A stretch of 64,000 nt of DNA. It comes from Bacteroidota bacterium. GTDB lineage: Bacteria > Bacteroidota > Bacteroidia > Bacteroidales > JAGNHN01. The notes beneath the pieces are model-generated. The model saw only the letters and a program-made list of their open reading frames with translations, searched no databases and was not told where the DNA came from. The stretch is taken from the NCBI GenBank assembly GCA_022710185.1, contig JAKLHK010000003.1, positions 1 through 64,000 of the forward strand, read 5' to 3'. Positions 1 through 6,437 of this stretch are shown one piece after another (the first letter of the stretch is position 1; the number at the start of each line of letters is the position of its first letter). A program made the position numbers and the translations under genes.

Positions 1-44
1 ATCTTTTCTGATTTCTTGGGTTCTCCCATAGCAGGTCGGATTTC

Positions 45-74
45 TTTGCTTGCGGGGCTCGCCCCGCAAGCAAA
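45..74. other. GC-rich perfect inverted repeat
   Basis: Two 14-nt arms (45-58 and 61-74) are perfect reverse complements around a 2-nt centre, so in practice a hairpin with a 4-nt loop. There is no T-run on either strand, so it does not look like an intrinsic terminator. It lies in the gene-free 1-389 stretch, where I see no other structure except the repeats at 239-329. Confidence 0.5.
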
Positions 75-238
75 AGTGTGACTTAAATTTAGTTAACTTG
101 TGTCCGACTTCTGCTGACGACTTACACCTTGAGTGACTTGTAATGAGTAGATACCAGGAGATATGCTTGAGACATCTATATAAACAAGCGTAGTACCTTT
201 ATAAATGCTTTGGGAGAACAATACTACAAGCTGTTTCA

Positions 239-329
239 GGTGGTCAGTTTGAGCCGGCAGCGGGTGGTCAATTTGGGCCGGCGGCCCCTGATCAAGTCAG
301 GCGGCAGGGGGTGGTCAGGATGGGACGGC
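239..329. mobile_element. IS21-like terminal repeat remnant
   Basis: Three good copies of a 20-nt unit of the form GGTGGTCAnTTTGnGCCGGC start at 239, 263 and 310. A degenerate fourth copy sits in phase at 287, so the period is about 24 nt. IS21-family elements carry several tandem copies of such a unit at each end, and GGTGGTCA...CCGG units are familiar from Bacteroidota IS21 ends. No istA or istB coding sequence lies within the window, so this is a solo end or an excision scar. The assignment rests on recalled family features and was not searched. Confidence 0.45.
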
Positions 330-389
330 GCACAGTGAAAAATTCATTAGCTTTATCCAGCCAGTGGGCGGACAAGCTTAATTCGATAT

Positions 390-1085
390 TCAACCCCCCT
401 CCTCCATCAACCGCTCCACCAGCGCCGGCACTCCGCTGCCCGCAGTTTCCCGGATAATGCTCAGGTCCTCCACGCCATAGGCGGGGGAGGCTTTGGGGTC
501 GATGAGGAATTTGGGCACCCGGTCAGGAACTTCATAAAGCAGCCCTGCCGCAGGATATACCATCAGGGAGGTACCGATCACGATAAGTATGTCCGCCTGG
601 CGGGCAAGACGGCTGGCCACCGGCATCATCGGCACGGCCTCCCCGAACCATACGATGTGCGGGCGCAGCTGGGAGCCTTTCTCGCATACATCGCCAAAAT
701 GCAGCTCCCATCCGTTTATCGGGTAAACGAGGTTTTCGTCCACGGTGGATCTGGCCTTCCGGATCTCGCCGTGCAGGTGCAGAACGTTCGAGGAACCCGC
801 CCGTTCGTGTAAGTCGTCCACGTTCTGGGTGATGATCTTTACATCGTATTTCTGTTCCAGCTTCACCAGGGCAAGATGGCCGGCATTGGGTTCCGCTTCC
901 ATCACGTTCTTCCGACGGAGGTTATAGAAGTTCATCACCAGCTCAGGGTTGCGCTCCCAGGCGATCGGGCTGGCAACGTCTTCCACTCTGTGGTTCTCCC
1001 ACAGGCCATTGCTGTCGCGGAAGGTGGAGATCCCGCTCTCGGCACTCATTCCGGCGCCAGTCAAGACGATAATGGAAGAGGACAT
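390..1085 (-). CDS. cobB: SIR2-family NAD-dependent protein deacylase
   Basis: This is a cytosolic class III sirtuin that removes acyl groups from lysines using NAD+. From the ATG at 1085 it has 231 residues, the usual short bacterial length; an upstream in-frame ATG at 1181 would add a tail of repeat-derived sequence. Visible motifs are GAGMSAESGI and FRD (NAD binding), TQNVDDLHERAG, the catalytic His in LHLHGE, RPHIVWFGE, and GTSLMVYPAAG. The YNLRR segment carries the Tyr-x-x-Arg pair that marks desuccinylase/demalonylase-type sirtuins. Oddity: the four Cys that normally bind structural zinc are not present; only one Cys remains in that region. The upstream leader consists of short tandem repeats and no clear promoter was seen. 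Confidence 0.9.
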   Translation of the reverse strand: MSSSIIVLTGAGMSAESGISTFRDSNGLWENHRVEDVASPIAWERNPELVMNFYNLRRKNVMEAEPNAGHLALVKLEQKYDVKIITQNVDDLHERAGSSNVLHLHGEIRKARSTVDENLVYPINGWELHFGDVCEKGSQLRPHIVWFGEAVPMMPVASRLARQADILIVIGTSLMVYPAAGLLYEVPDRVPKFLIDPKASPAYGVEDLSIIRETAGSGVPALVERLMEEGG

Positions 1086-1088
1086 AGG

Positions 1089-1174
1089 TGATGGTTGATG
1101 GTTGAGGGTTGATGGGTCATTTTGATGTACGATGGGCACAGGTTCGCATATTCGCATGTTCGCATTTGCGATAA
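1089..1174 (-). repeat. Heptamer then octamer tandem repeats upstream of the sirtuin
   Basis: On the plus strand four units of the TGATGGT type run from 1089 to 1116 with a 7-nt period. Four 8-nt units (TTCGCATA, TTCGCATG, TTCGCATT, TGCGATAA) follow at 1143-1174. A closely similar composite, in the opposite orientation, occurs at 46429-46503. The array lies in the 5' leader region of the sirtuin gene. Confidence 0.75.
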
Positions 1175-1280
1175 TACGCATATCAGCTGGTGGATAACCA
1201 ACCAGGAATATAGCATCCTAAGCTATGAAATCCGCGGGGGATGAGCATTAAAATTTATACTCACCACAGATAGGAAAGTG

Positions 1281-1331
1281 CCTAAAGTGCCTAAAGTGAA
1301 CTAAAGTGACTAAAGTTAGAAGTTGGAAGTT
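1281..1331. repeat. Tandem 9/7-nt repeats (CCTAAAGTG type)
   Basis: Units CCTAAAGTG, CCTAAAGTG, AACTAAAGTG, ACTAAAGTT, AGAAGTT and GGAAGTT follow one another in the gap between the sirtuin and mdh. The period shifts from 9 to 7 nt. The same units recur at 18385-18507. Confidence 0.75.
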
Positions 1332-1383
1332 GAGTGTCGAAGTGAGATGAAGTGCCTAAAGATCATAGAGTTAGGGGTATTCT

Positions 1384-1523
1384 CGCTTTTCGCTGTCCGC
1401 TTCTCGCTGTTCGCTTCTCGCTGTTCGCTGTTCGCTTCTCGCTTCTCGCTTCTCGCTGTTCGCTGTTCGCTTTTCGCTGTTCGCTTTTCGCTGTTCGCTG
1501 TTCGCTGTTCGCTGTTCGCTGTC
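1384..1523. repeat. Heptanucleotide array, 20 units, abutting the mdh stop codon
   Basis: Exactly 20 consecutive 7-nt units of the form CGCTnnn fill 140 nt. The variants are CGCTGTT, CGCTTCT, CGCTTTT and CGCTGTC, with no indels. The last unit overlaps the first base of the mdh stop codon complement (1523-1525). On the mdh strand the units read AACAGCG, AGAAGCG and AAAAGCG. There are no spacers and no protein-like reading frame. Confidence 0.92.
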
Positions 1524-2464
1524 TAATCCAGGACCTTCATCTTGTTCAGTACGTCGATCACTTCACGCACCGACTGGGCGGATTCGTCGAGCATTTTCTT
1601 CTCCTTGGCGTCGAGCTTGATCTCGATGATCTCGTCGATGCCATTGCGTCCCAGTTTGGCGGGCACTCCGAGATAAATGTCCTTCTGTCCGTATTCCCCC
1701 TGCAGCCATGCACTGACGGGGAAGATACGCTTCTGGTCGTCCACGATGGCTTCCACCATCTGTGCGGCGGCTGCTCCGGGGGCATACCAGGCCGAGGTGC
1801 CCATCAGGCTCACCAGTTCACCACCTCCCTTGCGGGTGCGGTCCACGATCTTTTCGATCTCCTCCTTGCCCAGCAGCTCGGTTACCGGGATGCCGTTGAT
1901 GGAAGTATAGCGGGGTAGGGGCACCATAGTATCCCCGTGGCCGCCCAGCAGCATCGCGTGGATGTCCTTGGGGCTCACGTTCAGCGCCTCGGCGATGAAG
2001 GCCTTGTAACGCCCGGTATCCAGGATGCCGGCCATGCCGAACACCTTGTTCGAATGCTTGTTTGCGGTCCGGTAGGCTACATACGTCATAACGTCCAGGG
2101 GGTTGGACACTACAATGATTACTGCTTCGGGGGAATATTTGATCACCTTCTCCGTAACGTCCTTTACAATCTCGGCATTGGTCTTGATCAGGTCGTCGCG
2201 GCTCATCCCCGGCTTGCGCGGCATACCCGAGGTAATCACCACTACTCCCGAACCCTTGGTGCGCAGGTAATTGTTGGTGACGCCCACCACACGTGAATTG
2301 AAGTTGTTGATGGAGGAGGTTTGCCAGATGTCCAGGGCCTTGCCCTCGGCCATCCCTTCCTTGATGTCCACCAGGACTACCTCGCGGCTCAGGTCCTTGT
2401 GGGCGATGACGTTCGCGCAGGTTGCTCCGACATTACCTGCGCCGATTACTGTGATCTTTTCCAT
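1523..2464 (-). CDS. mdh: Malate dehydrogenase (NAD-dependent)
   Basis: It oxidises malate to oxaloacetate in the TCA cycle. The 313-residue product from the ATG at 2464 has the usual length of the LDH-like bacterial malate dehydrogenases. It shows the Rossmann motif GAGNVG near residue 8, the substrate-binding MPRKPGMSR loop, the VVSNPLDVMTY segment and the catalytic His of GGHGDTMVP. An alternative ATG at 2503 adds 13 charged residues before the Rossmann strand; the shorter start puts the motif at the normal position. A TAnnTTTG promoter lies at 2520-2527. The stop codon touches the 20-unit heptamer array. Confidence 0.97.
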   Translation of the reverse strand: MEKITVIGAGNVGATCANVIAHKDLSREVVLVDIKEGMAEGKALDIWQTSSINNFNSRVVGVTNNYLRTKGSGVVVITSGMPRKPGMSRDDLIKTNAEIVKDVTEKVIKYSPEAVIIVVSNPLDVMTYVAYRTANKHSNKVFGMAGILDTGRYKAFIAEALNVSPKDIHAMLLGGHGDTMVPLPRYTSINGIPVTELLGKEEIEKIVDRTRKGGGELVSLMGTSAWYAPGAAAAQMVEAIVDDQKRIFPVSAWLQGEYGQKDIYLGVPAKLGRNGIDEIIEIKLDAKEKKMLDESAQSVREVIDVLNKMKVLD

Positions 2465-2519
2465 AATGGTATCAATTGGTTGTTCTTCTTGCTCCTTTTT
2501 CATCGGGAAATAGAAAGAA

Positions 2520-2527
2520 CAAATATA
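2520..2527 (-). promoter_or_regulatory. mdh promoter, Bacteroidota -7 element
   Basis: TATATTTG on the minus strand matches TAnnTTTG exactly. It predicts transcription starting near 2513, about 50 nt before the preferred mdh ATG. No clear -33 TTG was seen. Confidence 0.6.
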
Positions 2528-2593
2528 TGTTTATTTCTATATAGTTGAGCATGCCTGCCAGGGTTTCAGAAGAATATCCTACAGCGTCCTCCA

Positions 2594-2621
2594 CCCAGGT
2601 GAAGCCGCTCGCGCACCTGGG
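2594..2621 (-). other. Hairpin in the 3' region of the Crp/Fnr gene
   Basis: CCCAGGTG (2594-2601) and CACCTGGG (2614-2621) form an 8-bp stem with a 12-nt loop, between the end of the regulator gene and mdh. There is no T-run, so terminator function is uncertain. Confidence 0.3.
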
Positions 2622-2662
2622 ACCCCGGGGGGGTAGTACGGCTCCCGTGCGGCATCCTCTGC

Positions 2663-3358
2663 TCAGCCTGCATCCGAAATTTGCCTGAGCAGCTCTGGCT
2701 TGAGGATCACAATCTCAGGACCATTGATGCGTATGATTCCGTCTTTGCGGAACTCTGATAGGATCCGGATGACATTCTCCGGCCGCATATCGATCAGTTC
2801 TGAAATCTCCTTGCGCGAAACGGGGAGGTCAAAGGCCAGGGTATTGTATATATTCTCTGCGAAATCGAGCAGGATATGGGCAATGCGGCCCCTGAGGTGT
2901 TTCATGCTGAGCGAGAACTTGGCCTGAAGCACATCATCCGTGGCCTGGCTCATCCGCCGGATGATGTCCAGTGCGAATTTTCCGTTGTTCAGGATTTCAT
3001 GGTGTATGCAATCCTTGTTGATAAAGCATACCGAAGAGTCTTCTATGGCAGTGATGGAGTATCGGTAGAGATCGTTCGAAAAGACGGAAAGCAGGCCGAC
3101 AAAATCGAACGGACGGGCTATGCTGATGATCTGGCTCCGACCGTCAGATGTCGTCTTGTGCAACTTGATCAGTCCTTTATGAAGGTAGATGATCGCTTGA
3201 ATAGCCGATCCTTCCCGCACAATCAGCTCACCCTTTCCGAAAAGGTGCTGGCTCTTACAGGTGTTCAACCGCCCCAGCTCATCCCGGCTCAATGAATCGA
3301 ACATCATCGACCTGAACTGGCACACGGTGCAATCCGGGGACTTAATCTGCATACTCAC
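2663..3358 (-). CDS. Crp/Fnr-family transcriptional regulator
   Basis: A 231-residue cytosolic DNA-binding regulator. The N-terminal segment carries a CxxC pair (Cys10, Cys13) followed by Arg, a pattern common in Bacteroidota Fnr-like proteins. A cyclic-nucleotide-type beta-roll follows (roughly residues 30-130, with FGKGELIVREGS and GLIKLHKT). The C-terminal winged helix contains DLPVSRKEISELIDMRPENVIRILSEF, a typical Fnr recognition helix. The Cys set of E. coli Fnr for a [4Fe-4S] cluster is not complete, so what it senses is unknown. It is transcribed divergently from the sulfide:quinone reductase-like gene, and the gap holds two TGATnnnnATCA boxes. Control of that operon and autoregulation are the natural inference. 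Confidence 0.92.
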   Translation of the reverse strand: MSMQIKSPDCTVCQFRSMMFDSLSRDELGRLNTCKSQHLFGKGELIVREGSAIQAIIYLHKGLIKLHKTTSDGRSQIISIARPFDFVGLLSVFSNDLYRYSITAIEDSSVCFINKDCIHHEILNNGKFALDIIRRMSQATDDVLQAKFSLSMKHLRGRIAHILLDFAENIYNTLAFDLPVSRKEISELIDMRPENVIRILSEFRKDGIIRINGPEIVILKPELLRQISDAG

Positions 3359-3402
3359 TTCGGCCTGATGCCCTGGGGGTCATATCAGCTCAGGGCTCAC
3401 TC

Positions 3403-3410
3403 CAAAAGTA
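3403..3410 (-). promoter_or_regulatory. Promoter of the Crp/Fnr gene
   Basis: TACTTTTG on the minus strand matches TAnnTTTG exactly, predicting a start near 3396. The FNR-type box centred at 3425.5 would then lie about 29 bp upstream of the start, over the -33 region, and the second box about 46 bp upstream. That arrangement suits autoregulation. Confidence 0.5.
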
Positions 3411-3417
3411 TGCAATA

Positions 3418-3433
3418 CATGATAATTATCATG
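3418..3433. promoter_or_regulatory. FNR/Crp-type operator 1
   Basis: A perfect 16-bp palindrome, CATGATAATTATCATG, containing TGAT-AATT-ATCA. This is the core of the Fnr consensus TTGAT-N4-ATCAA. It lies in the divergent gap between the Crp/Fnr gene and the sqr operon. Confidence 0.7.
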
Positions 3434-3436
3434 AAC

Positions 3437-3448
3437 TGATACTTATCA
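3437..3448. promoter_or_regulatory. FNR/Crp-type operator 2
   Basis: TGATACTTATCA has the same half-sites as operator 1 (TGAT-ACTT-ATCA). The centres are 17 bp apart. The half-sites match those expected for the adjacent Crp/Fnr regulator. Confidence 0.68.
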
Positions 3449-3539
3449 TGCCCTGCCCTGTTTGCGGATTCACAATGCCAGCTACATTTACCCCCGTTAG
3501 ATAGGCCATGGTTTTGAAACATTTGGAAATACTTTGACT

Positions 3540-4778
3540 ATGAAGAAGATCCTGATCCTGGGAGGCGGCACAGCCGGAACCATCATGGTGAACAAGCTCC
3601 GAAAGGCACTGGAGCGCGAAGAATGGGAAATCACCATTGTGGACCAGCACCGCACCCACTATTACCAGCCCGGGTTCCTGTTCATTCCGTTTGACATATA
3701 TACCCGTCACGATGTCGTTAAACCTAAAGGGGACTTCTTTCCGGCAGGGGTTAACGTGGTGTACGCTGCCATCGACCGCATTGAAGCGGACCGAAACCGC
3801 GTCCACCTTGAAGGCGGGACTTTTCTCCAGTACGATTTCCTGATCATCGCCACGGGCACACAGACCCGACCCGATCAGACGCCCGGATTGAAGGATGCGC
3901 TCTGGTATAAAGAGATCTTCGATTTTTACACTATCGAGGGTGCGGTAGCCCTGCGCGACTTCTTCCGAAAGTGGGAAGGTGGCCGTCTGGTGATGAACAT
4001 CGCCGATTTGCCATACAAATGTCCGGTAGCCCCGCTCGAATTCATCTTCCTTGCAGATGCCTACTTCACGAAGAAAGGCATGCGTGATAAGGTGGACATT
4101 ACCTATGTGACCCCGCTGCCCGGAGCTTTCACCAAACCAGTGGCCACCCGTATGCTCAGTGAGCTGCTGCAGGAGAAGAACATCCATATCGTGCCGGAGT
4201 TTTACCTTGAGCGCATTGATAACGAGAACAAAAAGCTGATCAGCTACGATGAGCAGGAGGTTCCATTCGATGTACTGGCCATCGTTCCACTCAATATGGG
4301 CTCGGATATGATCGCACGGAGCGGACTCGGGGATGACCTCAATTATGTGCTTACCGACAAGCATACCCTGAGGAGTGAAAAGTACGAGAACATTTTTGTA
4401 CTGGGTGACGCAGCTAATCTTCCGACTTCGAAGGCGGGCAGCGTGGCCCATTTTTCGGCTGAGATCCTGTTCGAAAACCTGATGTCGGCCATTGAAGGAC
4501 GGCCCCTGCTCGCCAAATTCGATGGCCACGCCAACTGCTACATCGAGACCGGGTTCGGAAAGGGCTCACTCATCGATTTCAATTATGAAACCGAACCGCT
4601 GCCCGGGACTTTCCCACTGCCCGGTGTCGGACCATTCGGCCTGCTGAAGAACACCAAAATGAACCACTACGGCAAGGTGCTCTTCCGCTGGATCTACTGG
4701 CACATCCTTCTTAAAGGCAAGGAATTGCCCGTGGAAGCGGAGATGACAATGGCCGGAAAGAAGCTCTGGAAATTCTAA
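3540..4778 (+). CDS. sqr: Sulfide:quinone oxidoreductase-like flavoprotein
   Basis: A FAD-dependent pyridine-nucleotide-disulfide-type oxidoreductase of 412 residues, expected to oxidise sulfide and pass electrons to the quinone pool at the membrane. The N-terminal GGGTAG is the FAD Rossmann motif (residues 8-13). ATGTQTRP is the second FAD segment, and VLGDAANLPTSKAG binds the flavin near residue 287. Only two Cys are present. Cys161 in YKCPVAP and Cys333 in NCYIETG are the two conserved SQR redox Cys; the third Cys of type I SQR is absent. The ATG at 3540 is preferred over a TTG at 3534. It heads a tight four-gene cluster with DUF1641, TusE-like and DsrE-like genes. Another electron acceptor or a persulfide substrate remains possible. 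Confidence 0.87.
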   Translation: MKKILILGGGTAGTIMVNKLRKALEREEWEITIVDQHRTHYYQPGFLFIPFDIYTRHDVVKPKGDFFPAGVNVVYAAIDRIEADRNRVHLEGGTFLQYDFLIIATGTQTRPDQTPGLKDALWYKEIFDFYTIEGAVALRDFFRKWEGGRLVMNIADLPYKCPVAPLEFIFLADAYFTKKGMRDKVDITYVTPLPGAFTKPVATRMLSELLQEKNIHIVPEFYLERIDNENKKLISYDEQEVPFDVLAIVPLNMGSDMIARSGLGDDLNYVLTDKHTLRSEKYENIFVLGDAANLPTSKAGSVAHFSAEILFENLMSAIEGRPLLAKFDGHANCYIETGFGKGSLIDFNYETEPLPGTFPLPGVGPFGLLKNTKMNHYGKVLFRWIYWHILLKGKELPVEAEMTMAGKKLWKF

Positions 4779-4789
4779 AGGGACAGGCA

Positions 4790-5476
4790 ATGAACGAAGT
4801 GAATGTACAGACCAGGCTCGACGAGGTCAACCAGAAACTGGACCTGCTGTTGCATTATGTCGACCAGCAAAGGCTACGTTCTGAAATGATGGAGGACCTG
4901 GTGTCTGATATCTCCATTATCGGGAAGGATATCTATCATTCCGCCGTGGTGGAGCTGGAGAACCATCAGATCGAGATTGACCCGGAGCAAGTCCGGTTAC
5001 TCATCCTGAAGTTATTGGGCAACATCAACAATTTCAGCAAACTGCTTGGAATGTTCGAGAGTGTTTCCGACCTGATGAAAGACCTGCAACCCATAGTCAA
5101 TGAGGTGCTTATCGACACCACGCATAAATTTCATGAACTCGAGCAGAAGGGATATTTTGAATTCCTGCGCGAGATGGGGAACATTGCAGATAACATCGTT
5201 ACCCATTTCACGGTGGACGATGTCCGCCTCCTGGCCGACAACATCGTGAATATCCTGGAGACAGTAAAAAACCTTACGCAGCCGGAGATGCTGAGGACAA
5301 TGAACAATGCCGTAACTGTGTTCCAGGGGATAGATTTCGAAGATATCCCTGAATACAGTATGTTCCAGGTGATGCGCGAACTGCGCAAGCCACAGATGAA
5401 AAAGGGAATGGGCTTTATGATCACATTCCTCAAGAACATGGCTGCCGCCGGAGCCAACAATCAAACCAAGAACTAA
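4790..5476 (+). CDS. DUF1641 family protein
   Basis: A 228-residue, largely helical and acidic cytosolic protein with no signal peptide and no Cys. The N-terminal QTRLDEVNQKLDLLLHYV segment looks like a coiled coil (residues 6-25). The pattern DIEDIPEYSM..MRELRKPQMKKGMGFMITFLKN near the C-terminus (residues ~178-215) is characteristic of DUF1641. The family is known to occur beside SQR-like flavoproteins and formate-dehydrogenase genes; its biochemical role is not established. The gene starts 11 nt after sqr and is followed 19 nt later by the TusE-like gene, so it is very likely cotranscribed. It may act as an adaptor for the flavoprotein, but that is inference. Confidence 0.8.
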   Translation: MNEVNVQTRLDEVNQKLDLLLHYVDQQRLRSEMMEDLVSDISIIGKDIYHSAVVELENHQIEIDPEQVRLLILKLLGNINNFSKLLGMFESVSDLMKDLQPIVNEVLIDTTHKFHELEQKGYFEFLREMGNIADNIVTHFTVDDVRLLADNIVNILETVKNLTQPEMLRTMNNAVTVFQGIDFEDIPEYSMFQVMRELRKPQMKKGMGFMITFLKNMAAAGANNQTKN

Positions 5477-5495
5477 CTTCAAATTCACAAGAAAA

Positions 5496-5807
5496 ATGGC
5501 AACAAAGACATTTGCTGGAAAGATCATCGAGATCAATGAAGAAGGATACCTTGTAAACGCCTCGGAATGGACACCTGATGTGGCGAAAGAAATTGCTGCA
5601 GAGGAAGGTATTGAGCTTACAGATCTGCATTTCAGGGTTCTGGACTTCATCCGTGACAAAGCTGGCTCGGGCGTAGCGCTTACCATCCGGTCCATCGGGA
5701 ACTCGGGGATCATCGACATTAAACAGTTCTATCAGTTGTTCCCGGGCGGACCGCTTAAGAAAGCATCCCGAATAGCCGGCATCAAGAAACCGTCAAGTTG
5801 CGTGTAA
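5496..5807 (+). CDS. tusE: TusE/DsrC-like sulfur carrier
   Basis: A 103-residue small cytosolic carrier of the DsrC/TusE/DsvC family, which moves sulfane sulfur as a persulfide on a C-terminal Cys. The sequence has the family order: beta-hairpin start, EWTPDVAKEIAAEEGIELTDLHF, the Arg-rich middle, and FPGGPLKKASRIAG before a flexible arm. The penultimate Cys102 (CysA) is present. At the position 11 residues earlier, where true DsrC has CysB, this protein has Ser91. It therefore cannot form the intramolecular CysA-CysB disulfide or the trisulfide used by Dsr systems, so a TusE-like transfer role is more likely. Its neighbours SQR and DsrE suggest it relays sulfur made by sulfide oxidation. Confidence 0.88.
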   Translation: MATKTFAGKIIEINEEGYLVNASEWTPDVAKEIAAEEGIELTDLHFRVLDFIRDKAGSGVALTIRSIGNSGIIDIKQFYQLFPGGPLKKASRIAGIKKPSSCV

Positions 5808-5824
5808 GTTACAGATAATCATTA

Positions 5825-6349
5825 ATGTCAAAGATCAATGCTATGACAACGAACGGAAATGACAAACCGCTGAAGAAAGTCTGCATCATCTGCGCCAAGG
5901 CTAACCTTGAGGATGTCTATGCATCCCTGGTACTTGCGAACGGGGCAGTTATGGAGGGTATAGAGGCCAAACTATTCTTTACCTTCTTCGGGCTCGATGC
6001 CATCACAAAAAAGCAAATGCACAAGCTGCATACGGCCACGGTCGGGAACCCGGGGATGCGCATGCCTGGTGGGCTGCCCTTTCCGACCTTGCTCGGCATG
6101 ATCCCCGGAGTTGAAGCGGGTGTGTCTGCCATGATGCGCAGCCAGATGGACAAGCTCGACATTCCAGGGGTAGAAGAGTTCCTGCAGATGATCACCGCAG
6201 GCGGAGGCGAGATATACGCCTGCAAGCTTGCGATGGATATGTTCAAGCTCACCAGGGAAGACCTGCACGAAGAGGTTTCGGGCGTTCTAACCGTGGGCGA
6301 TTTTTATGCGATGTGTGGGGGAGAAAACACCCAGATCATCTTTACCTGA
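5825..6349 (+). CDS. DsrE/DsrF-like family sulfur-transfer protein
   Basis: A 174-residue protein with the DsrE fold. KKVCIICAKANLEDVYASLVLANGAV matches the first strand and helix of DsrE2/DsrE3-type proteins, and FFTFFGLDAI the second strand. Cys133 in GEIYACKLAMDMF occupies the usual acceptor-Cys position; Cys20, Cys23 and Cys164 are additional. A hydrophobic Gly/Met-rich insertion (residues ~83-104) is typical of the DsrE2-type branch and may touch the membrane. It is the last gene of the sqr cluster, 17 nt after the TusE-like gene. The likely role is accepting persulfide from, or passing it to, the TusE-like partner. It does not look like a TusBCD subunit set, because only one DsrE gene is present. 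Confidence 0.85.
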   Translation: MSKINAMTTNGNDKPLKKVCIICAKANLEDVYASLVLANGAVMEGIEAKLFFTFFGLDAITKKQMHKLHTATVGNPGMRMPGGLPFPTLLGMIPGVEAGVSAMMRSQMDKLDIPGVEEFLQMITAGGGEIYACKLAMDMFKLTREDLHEEVSGVLTVGDFYAMCGGENTQIIFT

Positions 6350-6360
6350 TCAGAAGGCAT

Positions 6361-6409
6361 AAAAAAAGAGGGCGATTGGCCGGAATAGATCCATCCCGTC
6401 AATCGCCCT
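6361..6409 (-). terminator. Intrinsic terminator of maeB
   Basis: AGGGCGATTG (6369-6378) pairs with CAATCGCCCT (6400-6409). On the minus strand the hairpin is followed by seven T (the A-run at 6361-6367). Both arms are built from the GATTGAC/GAGGGC repeat that also forms the maeB stop codon. It separates the converging maeB and DsrE-like genes. Confidence 0.75.
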
Positions 6410-6415
6410 TGCCAA

Positions 6416-6437
6416 TCGTCAATCGCCCTCGTCAATC
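6416..6437 (-). repeat. GATTGAC-GAGGGC-GATTGAC element at the maeB stop
   Basis: On the minus strand the element reads GATTGAC, GAGGGC, GATTGAC, GA. The maeB stop TGA (6432-6434) is inside its first GATTGAC. Other copies are at 18535-18556 (the uvrC stop), 21942-21971 and 46270-46291. Confidence 0.85.

Noticed and set aside
1323-1918. Plus-strand ORFs across the CGCTGTT array
   Set aside because: They translate only the heptamer repeat and the antisense of mdh.
5496-5807. True DsrC of a dissimilatory sulfite reductase system
   Set aside because: The second redox Cys is Ser and no dsrAB or dsrMKJOP genes are nearby.
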